Below, in pieces: positions 1 through 8,943 of a DNA stretch of 64,000 nucleotides. Origin of the DNA: an uncultured Lachnospiraceae bacterium (GTDB lineage Bacteria > Bacillota > Clostridia > Lachnospirales > Lachnospiraceae); NCBI GenBank assembly GCA_947588995.1, contig CANPZI010000001.1, forward strand, positions 1 to 64,000, in the 5' to 3' direction. Made by a program: the position numbers and the translations under genes. The number at the start of each line of letters is the position of its first letter. Positions within the stretch are counted from its first letter, which is position 1. A model generated the notes under the pieces. The model was given only the letters and a program-made list of their open reading frames with translations. It was not told where the DNA came from and searched no databases.

Positions 1-62
1 AACTTTGAAATGCATCATTTTTTCTCCTCACAGCCACCGATTTTGACTTCATTTAGAACAGC

Positions 63-109
63 AAAAAACTCCCGATATAAAGTCAATTTCACACTTTATA
101 TCAGGAGTT
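63..109 (-). terminator. Rho-independent terminator of the Rpn nuclease gene
   Basis: A 16-bp stem with one mismatch pairs 67-82 with 94-109 around an 11-nt loop. Read on the minus strand it is followed by a run of T (63-68). It lies about 40 bases past the stop codon of the gene at 150-1217. Confidence 0.8.
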
Positions 110-149
110 CTGAATATTTTCTGTATTTAATTATTCACATTCCGAAGTC

Positions 150-1217
150 TTATTCTTCCCAATACAGCCTGAGATTCTCCTCCGCCGCTTCGCTGCTTAA
201 GGAGTACAACTCCACCAAGTCGGCTTTGGTAGCTTCTCTGGAAATGCCATGCCTTTGATTCGATTTTATAAAAATGCGGAGAGCTTCCATCTTGCCTTCT
301 TTTCTGCCCTCTGCCCTGGCCTCACGCCTCGTCGCCTGCACATCATATCCCTGAAAATGCGCAAATAACTCGCCCACCTTACGCTCCTTTACCTGCTCCG
401 CATACCTCTGCGCCTCCTCTCTCGGCACATTCAGCCTGCCTAACAGGATTTCCACTGCCTGCCCTATGATCCCCAGCAGATACTCCGGCGTCCCCGCCGT
501 CACCCTCTCCAGGTATTCCGCAGGCACCTCCTCCTGCAGCACGGCAAAGTCCGCTGTTTTCTGCAGGCGGTTTAACATCATCACGATGGAAAGCTCGTCC
601 TCTTTCTCCATCAGCATCCGGTTGCTGTACCGGTTCAGCTGCACCATCAGGCACCGGTAATCGGGAATGTACTCTCCCAGCATATCGCTTAAATAGACTC
701 TCTCATGGAGCCTCAGTGCTGCCGTCCACCTGCCTGTCCCCTCGTAGTATACGATGGGCAGTACCGGCGGGTAGCGGAACCCTTTCGTCCTGCTGATGCC
801 TTTCCGTTTCCTCTCCTGCCTTTTTTCATAGTCTTCCCAGATGAACACCATGTAACGCAGTATCTGCATGACTACATTATAGTCCACATCCGACTTATGT
901 TCAATAAGGGAAATAAGATAAAACGGTATTTCACCATTCCCCTTATCTTTCAAGCGGATGCGTTTCACCACATCTGAGTTCCTCTCTTCCGTGAACAGGT
1001 GGACGAAGCGTTCCGTCTCGTCCTCGATGTCTTCCGGCTGCACGTCCTTTAGGATGGGGATATCCACGTAGCCCCGCAGGAACTGTGCGCACAGGATCGG
1101 ATCTTCAAAGATGATCTTGGCGGAATTATCCCGCAGCCCGGTATTCCGCACACCGGGATTCCCTTTTGCCTCCTGTCCGCTTCTTACGTCTTTGGTTTTG
1201 TTTGTCTTCCGTGTCAC
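150..1217 (-). CDS. Rpn-family recombination-promoting nuclease / putative transposase (YhgA-like)
   Basis: A 355-residue protein of the Rpn/YhgA group, which are PD-(D/E)XK DNA endonucleases that promote RecA-independent recombination and were formerly annotated as transposases. The likely catalytic pattern is D82 followed by E106-x-K108 in IEHKS, preceded by the family-typical opening DNSAKIIFEDP. The C-terminus carries the variable charged tail (REARAEGRKEGK) seen in the family. The start is a GTG at 1217 with GGGAGGTG just upstream. It has its own promoter (1517-1545) and terminator, so it is monocistronic. Members are multicopy in Lachnospiraceae, and a second relative lies at 49422-50234. 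Family assignment is firm; activity is inferred. Confidence 0.82.
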   Translation of the reverse strand: MTRKTNKTKDVRSGQEAKGNPGVRNTGLRDNSAKIIFEDPILCAQFLRGYVDIPILKDVQPEDIEDETERFVHLFTEERNSDVVKRIRLKDKGNGEIPFYLISLIEHKSDVDYNVVMQILRYMVFIWEDYEKRQERKRKGISRTKGFRYPPVLPIVYYEGTGRWTAALRLHERVYLSDMLGEYIPDYRCLMVQLNRYSNRMLMEKEDELSIVMMLNRLQKTADFAVLQEEVPAEYLERVTAGTPEYLLGIIGQAVEILLGRLNVPREEAQRYAEQVKERKVGELFAHFQGYDVQATRREARAEGRKEGKMEALRIFIKSNQRHGISREATKADLVELYSLSSEAAEENLRLYWEE

Positions 1218-1784
1218 TTACACCTCCCTTTCCGCATGGGAAAGCCGAAATGCCGATTGACCGAAAAATCGTTTGTACTTCCTGTCTTCCTGTTTTCTGA
1301 GAAAACAAGCTGCCGCACCACTGCACTTTCCCACGCTCTGCTATCCTGTTGTCTGTTTCTTTCGCTGGGGTATCTGCTCTCGAATGGAGATGTGCGCAAT
1401 GGTTTGAACTCATCGGACGCCATCTCTCTGAGCCTGATCCTGTGACGAAACGGCGGGATATGGAAAATCTCCTATCCGCAGCCGGATCCGGCAGCCAGAT
1501 CGCTGCCGACAGCTATACTATAGCAGATGCGGGCAGGGATTGCAAGCGGTTTTTCGTTTACTGTTTTTTGTCTCTTCTGATATAAAGTATGAAATTGTCA
1601 AGGTACTGCGCTGTGATTCTTTCCCCACAGCCATATCTAAACACGCAAAAGTTACCGCGTGATTAAATTTCTTTTATTATATAATACTATATATACACTT
1701 TATGCTTCTGAGTCATTATATCACAGGTATTTATCATATTTCAATACATCAATCTCTGAACATCCCTGCTTTTCTTCCGACAAT
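1218..1784. other. Gene-free stretch between the Rpn nuclease and GDPD genes
   Basis: Short open frames exist on both strands, but none has a convincing ribosome binding site or recognisable product. The stretch holds the promoter at 1517-1545 and so a leader of about 290 nt for the Rpn gene. The part from about 1600 to 1780 is AT-rich and probably contains the 3' end of the GDPD transcript; no clear terminator hairpin was recognised there. Confidence 0.5.
1517..1545 (-). promoter_or_regulatory. Sigma-A-type promoter for the Rpn nuclease gene
   Basis: On the minus strand, TTGCAA (1540-1545) and TATAGT (1517-1522) are separated by exactly 17 bp. The predicted start near 1510 would leave an unusually long 5' leader of about 290 nt before the GTG start. 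Confidence 0.5.
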
Positions 1785-2516
1785 CTAATCCGCATACACT
1801 TCCGGCTCATTCAGGAACAGGTCCGTAATCCCTTTCGCCTCCAAAGCGCTCAGGTCCAGCCGCGTTCCTGTAGGCTTCTCAGGATACAGATGTCCGGACA
1901 GCCATGCCCGCACCGTATATCCCCGCAGGCGCTCCGGCGGCAGATCGATTCCCTGCCAATAGGGATGCAGAACATTTGCGCCGCAGCCGCCCTGCAATTT
2001 GAAGAGGCAGTCCGAGACTTTCGTATCCAATATGCCTATTTCCGTCTCAGGATCCAACTCTCTTACCTTTTCCAGAGAGCGTGCGCTGAAAGAAGAATAG
2101 ACCACCTGCTCCTGCAATTCTCTTGTATGAATCAAATCTACGATCTGTCTCTCCATCCCCTCATATGGGTATATACTGTTTTTCAGCTCGATGTTCAGCC
2201 GCAGCCCCGACCGCATCGCGGGCTCTATCAGATCCAGCACTTCCCCTATGGTCGGAATCTGCTGCGTTGGATTTTCATCCGCATAGATATGCAGTTTTTT
2301 CAGCTCCGCCAGCGTATAATCCCTGACATAGCCAATCCCTTCCGTCGTGCGGTCTACCCGCTCGTCATGGATCACGACCATATGTCCGTCTCTGGTCAGC
2401 TGGATATCCAGCTCAATACCGGTCAATTTGCTGACATGGATTGCCTTTTCAAAGGCTAACAGCGTGTTTTCCGGATATCTCTGGCTGCAGCCCCTATGCG
2501 CCCAGATTTTCATCAT
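1785..2516 (-). CDS. Glycerophosphodiester phosphodiesterase (GDPD)
   Basis: A 243-residue cytosolic GDPD without a signal peptide. The family hydrolyses glycerophosphodiesters to sn-glycerol 3-phosphate plus an alcohol. HRG (residues 7-9) with PENT shortly after, and ELDIQLTRDGHMVVIHD, are the classic TIM-barrel active-site and metal-binding motifs. The ATG at 2516 has an AGAGGA site about 10 bases upstream; another ATG follows at once at 2513. It is the last gene of a three-gene operon behind the CDP-glycerol genes, and its product, glycerol 3-phosphate, is the substrate of the cytidylyltransferase encoded just upstream. The gene context suggests recycling of glycerol phosphate for CDP-glycerol synthesis. 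Confidence 0.88.
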   Translation of the reverse strand: MMKIWAHRGCSQRYPENTLLAFEKAIHVSKLTGIELDIQLTRDGHMVVIHDERVDRTTEGIGYVRDYTLAELKKLHIYADENPTQQIPTIGEVLDLIEPAMRSGLRLNIELKNSIYPYEGMERQIVDLIHTRELQEQVVYSSFSARSLEKVRELDPETEIGILDTKVSDCLFKLQGGCGANVLHPYWQGIDLPPERLRGYTVRAWLSGHLYPEKPTGTRLDLSALEAKGITDLFLNEPEVYAD

Positions 2517-2568
2517 AGATTCACATCCTCTCCCCACAATAATTCTTGATCCCGATAGATTGTTGTAT

Positions 2569-3906
2569 TCAGCCTCTCTGATTTTCTTTCAGGAACTTCT
2601 CCATCACGCTGGCAAATGCCACCGACTCGCTGCGCGTCAGCTTAAACTTGCTCTTGCTGCTCCCATTGATCATAGACAGGAAGTCGCTGACCTCATATCG
2701 GAGCCCTTCCTCTATGAATCTGTCCGAATACTTCTCCACTTCGCCCGGGTTCTCGTGATGCACCTCGAAATATGTCGTCTTCCACCACGGCGGCTCTGCC
2801 ACAATATATCCTTTCGTCCCCGAGATCAACAGTTTTCCCTCCGCTTTCACGCCCAATCCGCACGTGGCCGTCGCCATGCCGTTCGGGTATGTGAAGAATG
2901 CCTTGGTAAAGAGATCCAGCCCGTTCTCCGCCTTGATCATATCAAAACGGACATCCGTGTAGTTTTCTCCAAAGATCTTCATAATCGGCAGCATGCAATA
3001 GCTTCCTAATTCTACGAAGCTGCCGCCATATTTTAAGTCCGTCAGTTCCCTGCCGTCCGTTCTTTCCAGCTTGGTAAAGCAGGCCTCGATATTCCTGATA
3101 TTGCCGATCATCCCGCTGCACGCGATTCCCATCAGCTGATTAAACCCCGGGCAATAGGCAGTCTTAATCCCTTCGAACAGGATTTTCTTTCGCTCCTTGG
3201 CCATGCGGAACAGCTCGTCTGCCTCTGCTTCTTTCAGCACCATCGGCTTCTCGCAGAGCACATGTTTATCATGCTGCAGGGCCGACTTGATATAATCATA
3301 GTGTGTCTCGTGCGGCGACGCAATATAGACGGCATCTACCGCCGCGTAGAAATCATCCAGTTTATCATAGCAGTCCAGCCCCCACCTCTCGGCGAAACGG
3401 GCGGCGCTTTCTCTGTGCGGATTGTATACCGCCTGCGCGTTGACACCGCTTACCTGCCTGACCTCCGGCATGAAACGCTGCGCGATCCGCCCCGTGCCGA
3501 TGACACCGATCCGCTGAATCTGCATATTCTGCTCACGCAGCATCGTGCTGGAAATATTCTTGGTCCTGTCGAGGTAAATCACTTTACAATAATCTTTCAG
3601 GTAGTCAAACTGACCGACCCAATCCGAACCGACGGTAAAAATATCCACCTGATATTTCTTGATATCCTGAATTTTCTGTCCGATGCTCTCCTCTATGATA
3701 ATCTCATCGGCAAATCCTGTCTTTCTGATATTCTCGATTCTGGTCATCAGCGAGTCCACCACGTTGAGTTTTCCCCTGGTCTGGTCATAACTCTCCGTCG
3801 TCACGCCCACAATCAGATAATCGCCCAGATCCTTTGCGCGTTTTAACAGATTATAATGTCCTTCGTGGAAAAGATCAAAAGTGCCGTATGTGATTACTTT
3901 GATCAT
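2569..3906 (-). CDS. Bifunctional glycerol-3-phosphate cytidylyltransferase–Gfo/Idh/MocA oxidoreductase fusion
   Basis: A 445-residue two-domain protein. Residues 1 to about 130 form a TagD-like nucleotidyltransferase: TYGTFDLFHEGHYNLLKRA contains the HxGH signature and RTKNISSTMLR corresponds to RTxGISTT. From about residue 132 an NAD(P)-dependent Gfo/Idh/MocA oxidoreductase begins with a Rossmann loop (IGVIGTGRIAQ) and has the conserved CEKPMV motif. The first half should make CDP-glycerol or a related CDP-polyol; the substrate of the oxidoreductase half is unknown. The start overlaps the stop of the upstream glycerophosphotransferase gene by four bases (ATGA), with AGGAG in place, indicating translational coupling. 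Single-domain TagD proteins are about 130 residues, so this is a real fusion. Confidence 0.87.
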   Translation of the reverse strand: MIKVITYGTFDLFHEGHYNLLKRAKDLGDYLIVGVTTESYDQTRGKLNVVDSLMTRIENIRKTGFADEIIIEESIGQKIQDIKKYQVDIFTVGSDWVGQFDYLKDYCKVIYLDRTKNISSTMLREQNMQIQRIGVIGTGRIAQRFMPEVRQVSGVNAQAVYNPHRESAARFAERWGLDCYDKLDDFYAAVDAVYIASPHETHYDYIKSALQHDKHVLCEKPMVLKEAEADELFRMAKERKKILFEGIKTAYCPGFNQLMGIACSGMIGNIRNIEACFTKLERTDGRELTDLKYGGSFVELGSYCMLPIMKIFGENYTDVRFDMIKAENGLDLFTKAFFTYPNGMATATCGLGVKAEGKLLISGTKGYIVAEPPWWKTTYFEVHHENPGEVEKYSDRFIEEGLRYEVSDFLSMINGSSKSKFKLTRSESVAFASVMEKFLKENQRG

Positions 3907-6473
3907 GTCTTTCTCCTTCTCTCCGTCATCCTGTCTTTCACGAAGCGATGAACATGCTCCCCGCAGGTTCCGTCATGGTTTGCCGTGACGCTCTCAAACG
4001 CCGCAAGCTGTTTGTCCTTGTCGTACGCCTCTCCCACCGTCTTACCGTCCACAAATTCTCCGAGAGAATAGAACGCGCTTTCAATCGCCGCATAGGGAAT
4101 CCACTCGGACTGTACGCAGAAACCCGGCTCATGTGCTTTCAATTCCGCCTTGTCATACACGATGGGGATTTCCTTATAAGTGTTCGCCGCCAAATCCAGC
4201 GTGTACAGTTTTCTGTCATAAAAAGAAAAATAACCGTAACCTTTCAACTCGCCATTTTCATCGGCATATCCCACAAAATTTCCTCTGGTATAGTCATTGT
4301 AATAGCCGTTTGCAGGTTCTTTGGGCAGCGGAAACGGCGGAATCCATTCTTCCATCCTGCCGGTGCTCCGCTCCATGCGGATGAACATGTTGCCCCACAG
4401 CGGAGCGATGTAAGCATAGTCCCCGTCATAGACAATATTGGCAAACGGGCGTTCCATGTTCTCACATTTTTTGACTCTGTCATAACACCGAAAACTTTCC
4501 GGCACGCCGGAATATTCTTTCAGTTCCCCGTTTCTCATATTCCATTTTGTAAGCACATAGCCTTCATACGGAAAGAGCCATAAGCTTTCCCCGTCAGGGT
4601 CAAGCGACATGCCCATACATCCGCCGGTCAGTGCCGCCCTGCTGTGGAGAATCTCCGGCTCCGCCGTGCAGTCGTCGATATCCAGCGAAACCACCGTGTC
4701 ATTGACCGGAGAACACAGTAACAGCTTTCGGTCGACAATCCCTCTTGCGCCCCAGCGCTTTTCTCCGTTCACCTCTGTCTGATGAATCTCCGTATGGGGA
4801 TCCAGATAGACAATGCTCTCGTCGTCCGTGTCAAACCTGACAATATATGGGTATTCATTGGGCCACAAAAAGATATAATGTTCAAACTCTCCGCCGCCGC
4901 CGAATGCCCACCGGTTTTTTCCCACATCCATCAGCGGGATGCGCTTCTCTACTCTGCCCTCCGCCACCACCAGAATCTCCCTGGCATTGGCCGGACACAC
5001 ATAGACTTTCCCGTTTTTCTCAAACGCGTTGGCATAATAGCCGCCGGACGCGTAAGGAGACAGATCGCAGTAATAGTGATAGTGATAATCGTCGTCCGGG
5101 GAGTGATAGAGCTTATTTCCCTGCGTGACAACCCATCTGTCACGCCGGTATCCTCCCATAGGCCCCCTGACAATGTCCCCTCTCCAGTCGTCATCCCCGG
5201 GCTCGTTGTGGATGGCATTGTTCAGCAGAAACATGGGCTTCCCCACAACGCCAAACAGAGAAGTGACGCTTGTCCCGCTGTCGCCGATGTAGGCATCGGA
5301 CAGCGCGATCGTCTTCTCAATACCGGGCGTCTCATCCAGAATGCCGATCTCATTCTCCACGAACTCTCTTTTCAGCGCATCGTACTGCTCTCTGTATGAT
5401 GCGCGCATGGAATCAAACGTGGATTCCAGCAGAGGATGCGGCCGCCATAGCAGGCAGGCATCCTCCCTGTCTCTGAACGTGTCAAAGACATATCTCATCT
5501 TCTTCAGGAAATTTTCCGTATTGGCCAGCATACCGTTAATGCTGGTGTTGTAGAAATATACTTTTTTGCCGTCCATATAACGCCGCCATGCCTCCGGCGG
5601 TTCCGGCGGATTCTGACATCTTCTGACGACGCTGTCGAATTTCGGACTGCCAAAGGGCAGGAACTTTTCATCGGGAATAATTTCGTGAAAATATTTCCTG
5701 ATTCCCGAAGACTGAATCACAATATAGTCCGTGTGTAAATAGGCAGGACAGAATTCCTGCGCCGCGCTCATGCCTCCCGTCGTAGAATAATAAGGTATAT
5801 ATACTAATATGTCCGCATACTTTTTCAGGTTCTGGGAATAGTACATCGGATGCACGCTTGTCACATGATTCCACTGATCATACGGATTATGGATATAGGC
5901 GGCGTCCGGCCTGCGCTCTTCCAGGTTGTAGCTGCGCCAGTCCGTCACTTCGACATCATCGGGATACTCCGTACCCTCATAGTACTCTCTGCCCAGACTG
6001 CCGTCCGGATTCTTGTCATAGTAGGGAATCGGCACACAGTACACATCGCAGTCCGGATCCTCTTTCGCCGCAAGATACACGCTCTCCAGGCTGTCCCACA
6101 TCGATACCTTGTAAGGGAAGAACACGATCTCCCATCTGACCGGGATATCATGCTTCGCGCTGTTTTCCACTCTGATCAGCTGTCTGCGCAGCGTTTTTAA
6201 GACCTTGTCCGCACCGGCGCTCCCCTGATCAGTCGCTTCATATACATGGAACAGAGTTTCACAGTATTGCTCCAGATAAGACACCGTCACATGCCCTTCT
6301 CCCTCCAGCTTTTCAATGCTCTCACCGAGAGACACGGCAAACTCCTGACATTCGCCGAGCATGGCGCGCGCTGACTTCACGTCATCCTTATGCAGAGCCT
6401 GTCTGATTTCTTCGTGGGCCTGGTGCAGACTTTCGATACATTCCAGCACTTCCCGTTTCTGTGCGTTTCTCAT
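3903..6473 (-). CDS. CDP-glycerol glycerophosphotransferase-like protein with C-terminal beta-propeller-like region
   Basis: An 856-residue protein with three parts. Residues 1-110 are helical and charged. Residues 115-450 resemble the TagB/TagF glycerophosphotransferase fold, with the conserved LWRPHPLLE and YIGDSGTSVTSLFG segments that line the CDP-glycerol site. From about 450 to 830 there are repeated W/Y/F-rich beta strands reminiscent of a propeller (for example RWAFGGGGEFEHYIFLWPN). It has no signal peptide or membrane helix, as expected for a peripheral cytosolic enzyme. The likely role is adding glycerol phosphate to a glycan or teichoic-acid-like polymer. It is the first gene of the operon, with a strong promoter at 6527-6555. 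The acceptor cannot be predicted. Confidence 0.82.
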   Translation of the reverse strand: MRNAQKREVLECIESLHQAHEEIRQALHKDDVKSARAMLGECQEFAVSLGESIEKLEGEGHVTVSYLEQYCETLFHVYEATDQGSAGADKVLKTLRRQLIRVENSAKHDIPVRWEIVFFPYKVSMWDSLESVYLAAKEDPDCDVYCVPIPYYDKNPDGSLGREYYEGTEYPDDVEVTDWRSYNLEERRPDAAYIHNPYDQWNHVTSVHPMYYSQNLKKYADILVYIPYYSTTGGMSAAQEFCPAYLHTDYIVIQSSGIRKYFHEIIPDEKFLPFGSPKFDSVVRRCQNPPEPPEAWRRYMDGKKVYFYNTSINGMLANTENFLKKMRYVFDTFRDREDACLLWRPHPLLESTFDSMRASYREQYDALKREFVENEIGILDETPGIEKTIALSDAYIGDSGTSVTSLFGVVGKPMFLLNNAIHNEPGDDDWRGDIVRGPMGGYRRDRWVVTQGNKLYHSPDDDYHYHYYCDLSPYASGGYYANAFEKNGKVYVCPANAREILVVAEGRVEKRIPLMDVGKNRWAFGGGGEFEHYIFLWPNEYPYIVRFDTDDESIVYLDPHTEIHQTEVNGEKRWGARGIVDRKLLLCSPVNDTVVSLDIDDCTAEPEILHSRAALTGGCMGMSLDPDGESLWLFPYEGYVLTKWNMRNGELKEYSGVPESFRCYDRVKKCENMERPFANIVYDGDYAYIAPLWGNMFIRMERSTGRMEEWIPPFPLPKEPANGYYNDYTRGNFVGYADENGELKGYGYFSFYDRKLYTLDLAANTYKEIPIVYDKAELKAHEPGFCVQSEWIPYAAIESAFYSLGEFVDGKTVGEAYDKDKQLAAFESVTANHDGTCGEHVHRFVKDRMTERRRKT

Positions 6474-6526
6474 GATTTTCTGTCCCTTTTACCGCCTATA
6501 TGGCATTTTAGACAATATTCTTAATT

Positions 6527-6555
6527 ATTATATGCTCAGCGGACAGATTTGTCAA
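6527..6555 (-). promoter_or_regulatory. Consensus sigma-A promoter of the CDP-glycerol operon
   Basis: On the minus strand, TTGACA (6550-6555) and TATAAT (6527-6532) are separated by 17 bp. Both hexamers are perfect consensus. Transcription would start about 45 bases before the ATG at 6473. Confidence 0.85.
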
Positions 6556-6632
6556 TTTGCGCGCGCCGCCAAGTTCACGCCCTGCCGGCTAAAGCTTCCG
6601 CGTATCTTTATGGTATCTTTATTGTTTCTTTA

Positions 6633-6660
6633 TTGTTTCCTTTTCGATTTTTGCTATAAT
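6633..6660 (+). promoter_or_regulatory. Sigma-A promoter of the gene at 6690
   Basis: TTGTTT (6633-6638) and TATAAT (6655-6660) are separated by 16 bp, about 25 bases before the ribosome binding site. It is divergent from the promoter at 6527-6555. The sequence just upstream is a run of near-repeats of TATCTTTA/TTGTTTC. Confidence 0.65.
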
Positions 6661-6689
6661 AGAGTATATCGCTATAAGGAGTGACCGCC

Positions 6690-7499
6690 ATGTCCGTCAT
6701 CGATGAGATCAGAGAAGAACAGAAGAAAGCGTTAAGCACCATGACTTTTTCTCAGAAACTCTCCTACTTCTGGGACTACTATAAAGTGCACACCCTCGTT
6801 GTGCTGGCCGTTCTGGCTTTCGCGGCTCTCTTTATCTACCAGTTCGTGACGAACAGGGACTATGGCTTCTACGCCGCTTTCGTCAACGCCAACGTGACCT
6901 ACGAGAACACAGATCTCTCCACGGCCTGGGCCGAGGAATTTCAGGAGTTCGCCGGGATCGATCCCGACGAGTACCAGGTGTACTTCGACACTTCTGTCGC
7001 GCTCTCCGAGAACATGGGCTCCCAGTATGCCATCTCCAATCAGGAAAAAATGCTCGCCATGATGCAGGCCAACATGGTACACGCGATTGTCGCGGAGACA
7101 GAGACTTTTGAGAAATATGCCCAGAACGAGTATTTCTATGACCTGACAGCACTCTTCTCGGAGGAGGAACTGGCCAAATACGGGGCGTATTTCTACTACA
7201 CGGATGCCGCCACCTTTGCGGGCGACGACGACACTTTCTACAGCGAGGAGGAGCGCGTCAACCCGAAAGACTTCGTCATCAATCACCGCGATCCGTCCAC
7301 CATGGACAAGCCCGTGGCGGTGGGCATCATCCTCACCGAGGACAATCGTCTCGCGGACGCCGGCTACTATGACTATCTGGCTGACCCGCAGTACGACTAT
7401 CAGGGCTATCCCGCCGACATCGTCCTCGGCATCCCCGTCACGAACAAAGAACCGGCACTGGTCGTCCGGTTCCTTGAATTTCTTCAATTCTGTGAATGA
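6690..7499 (+). CDS. Single-pass membrane protein of unknown function
   Basis: A 269-residue protein I do not recognise. A cytosolic, charged N-terminus (about 35 residues) is followed by one hydrophobic helix (roughly residues 37-58, VVLAVLAFAALFIYQF). The rest is a soluble domain rich in D, E and aromatic residues, presumably extracellular. The ATG at 6690 is chosen because AAGGAG lies nine bases upstream; a GTG at 6681 is in frame but too close to that site. It stands alone, divergent from the CDP-glycerol operon and convergent with gatB. Similar single-helix proteins with acidic ectodomains are common in Lachnospiraceae and are usually annotated hypothetical. Confidence 0.8.
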   Translation: MSVIDEIREEQKKALSTMTFSQKLSYFWDYYKVHTLVVLAVLAFAALFIYQFVTNRDYGFYAAFVNANVTYENTDLSTAWAEEFQEFAGIDPDEYQVYFDTSVALSENMGSQYAISNQEKMLAMMQANMVHAIVAETETFEKYAQNEYFYDLTALFSEEELAKYGAYFYYTDAATFAGDDDTFYSEEERVNPKDFVINHRDPSTMDKPVAVGIILTEDNRLADAGYYDYLADPQYDYQGYPADIVLGIPVTNKEPALVVRFLEFLQFCE

Positions 7500-7509
7500 C
7501 GCGCATCCG

Positions 7510-8943
7510 TCACAGCAGCTCCTTTAACATTCGGTTCACCGCCGCGGGATCTGCTTTGCCTTTCATGGCTTTCATGGTCTGCCCCACCAGGAAACCGATC
7601 GCTTTCTCCTTGCCGTTTCTGTAGTCCGCGACGGACTGCGGGTTCGCGGCGATCACTTCCTCGACGGTCTTTTGCAGCGCGCCCTCGTCGCTGACGTTCT
7701 TTAAGCCGTGCTCCTCCACATACTTCTCAGGATCCGCATTCTCCCCGAACATCGCCTCGAAGACCTCTTTCGCGACGGAACTGTTGATCGTTCCCGCATC
7801 CGTCAGCGCGATCAGTTTTGCCAGATTCTCCGGCGAGAAGCGCAGATCCTCCACCTCAACCTCTCTCTCTTTCATCAGCCGCAGTGTCTCCCCCATGAGC
7901 CAGTTGGAGACTTTTTTGGGCTGGCCGCAGATCGCCGTGGCCGCCTCGAAGAGATCCGCCATATGCTTGGAGGCAGTGATGATCTCGATATCGTAGTCGG
8001 GAATGCCGAATTCCTCCCTGTAGCGCTTCATCTTCTCGGTTCTGAATTCCGGCTGTTTCGCCCGAATCTCCTCCAGCATCTCGTCGCTCACCACGACAGG
8101 CACCAGATCCGGATCGGGGAAATAGCGGTAATCCTGCGCGTCCTCCTTGCTTCGCATGGCGTAGGACTCGCCTTTCACATCATCCCATCTCCGCGTCTCC
8201 TGTATGACTTTTTCCCCGGATTCGAGCAGATCAATCTGCCGTTCCGTCTCACCCTCGATAGCTCTGGAGATCGCCTTAAAAGAGTTCAGATTCTTCATCT
8301 CGGTCCTGGTGCCGAACTTCTCCGCACCGGCCTCGCGCACGGAGAGATTGACGTCCGCACGCATGGATCCCTCCTGCAGCTTACAGTCGGAAGCGCCGAG
8401 ATACTGGATGATCAGGCGCAGTTTCTCTAAGTAGGCGATGACCTCCTCAGCGCTGCGCATGTCCGGCTCGGACACGATCTCGATGAGCGGCACGCCGGAG
8501 CGGTTATAATCTACCAGCGAGCAGTCGGCCCACTCGTCATGGATCAGCTTGCCGGCATCTTCCTCCATATGAATCTCATGGATGCCTACTCTCTTCGCGC
8601 CGCCCTCCGCCGTCTCGATCTCCACGCCGCCGTTTCGGCAGATGGGCAGATAGAGCTGGGATATCTGGTAGTTCTGCGGATTGTCCGGATAGAAGTAATT
8701 CTTCCTGTCAAACTTCGCGTGGCGGGTGATCTCGCAGTCCGTCGCCAGCCCGACCGCGATGGCATATTCCAGCACCTGTCTGTTCAGGACAGGAAGCGAA
8801 CCCGGCATTCCCGTGCACACCGGGCAGGTCTGGGTGTTCGGCTCCGCGCCGAAAGCCGTGGAACAGCCGCAGAAGATCTTGGTTTTCGTCGCCAGTTCCA
8901 CATGTACTTCCAGACCGATGACCGTCTCGTATTCTCTCGCCAT
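7510..8943 (-). CDS. gatB: Aspartyl/glutamyl-tRNA(Asn/Gln) amidotransferase subunit B
   Basis: A 477-residue GatB, the kinase and tRNA-binding subunit of the GatCAB amidotransferase, which converts misacylated Asp-tRNA(Asn) and Glu-tRNA(Gln) to the amidated forms. The N-terminal YETVIGLEVHVEL signature and CPVCTGMPGSLPVLN are diagnostic, and a full C-terminal YqeY-like tail is present (to FLVGQTMKAMKGKADP). It starts immediately after the gatA stop codon, with GAGGAGG overlapping the end of gatA. It is the last gene of the aspS-gatC-gatA-gatB operon. Length matches the family (about 475). Confidence 0.97.
   Translation of the reverse strand: MAREYETVIGLEVHVELATKTKIFCGCSTAFGAEPNTQTCPVCTGMPGSLPVLNRQVLEYAIAVGLATDCEITRHAKFDRKNYFYPDNPQNYQISQLYLPICRNGGVEIETAEGGAKRVGIHEIHMEEDAGKLIHDEWADCSLVDYNRSGVPLIEIVSEPDMRSAEEVIAYLEKLRLIIQYLGASDCKLQEGSMRADVNLSVREAGAEKFGTRTEMKNLNSFKAISRAIEGETERQIDLLESGEKVIQETRRWDDVKGESYAMRSKEDAQDYRYFPDPDLVPVVVSDEMLEEIRAKQPEFRTEKMKRYREEFGIPDYDIEIITASKHMADLFEAATAICGQPKKVSNWLMGETLRLMKEREVEVEDLRFSPENLAKLIALTDAGTINSSVAKEVFEAMFGENADPEKYVEEHGLKNVSDEGALQKTVEEVIAANPQSVADYRNGKEKAIGFLVGQTMKAMKGKADPAAVNRMLKELL

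Noticed and set aside
1659-2459. A 266-codon plus-strand frame opposite the GDPD gene
   Set aside because: Shadow of a gene with complete catalytic motifs.
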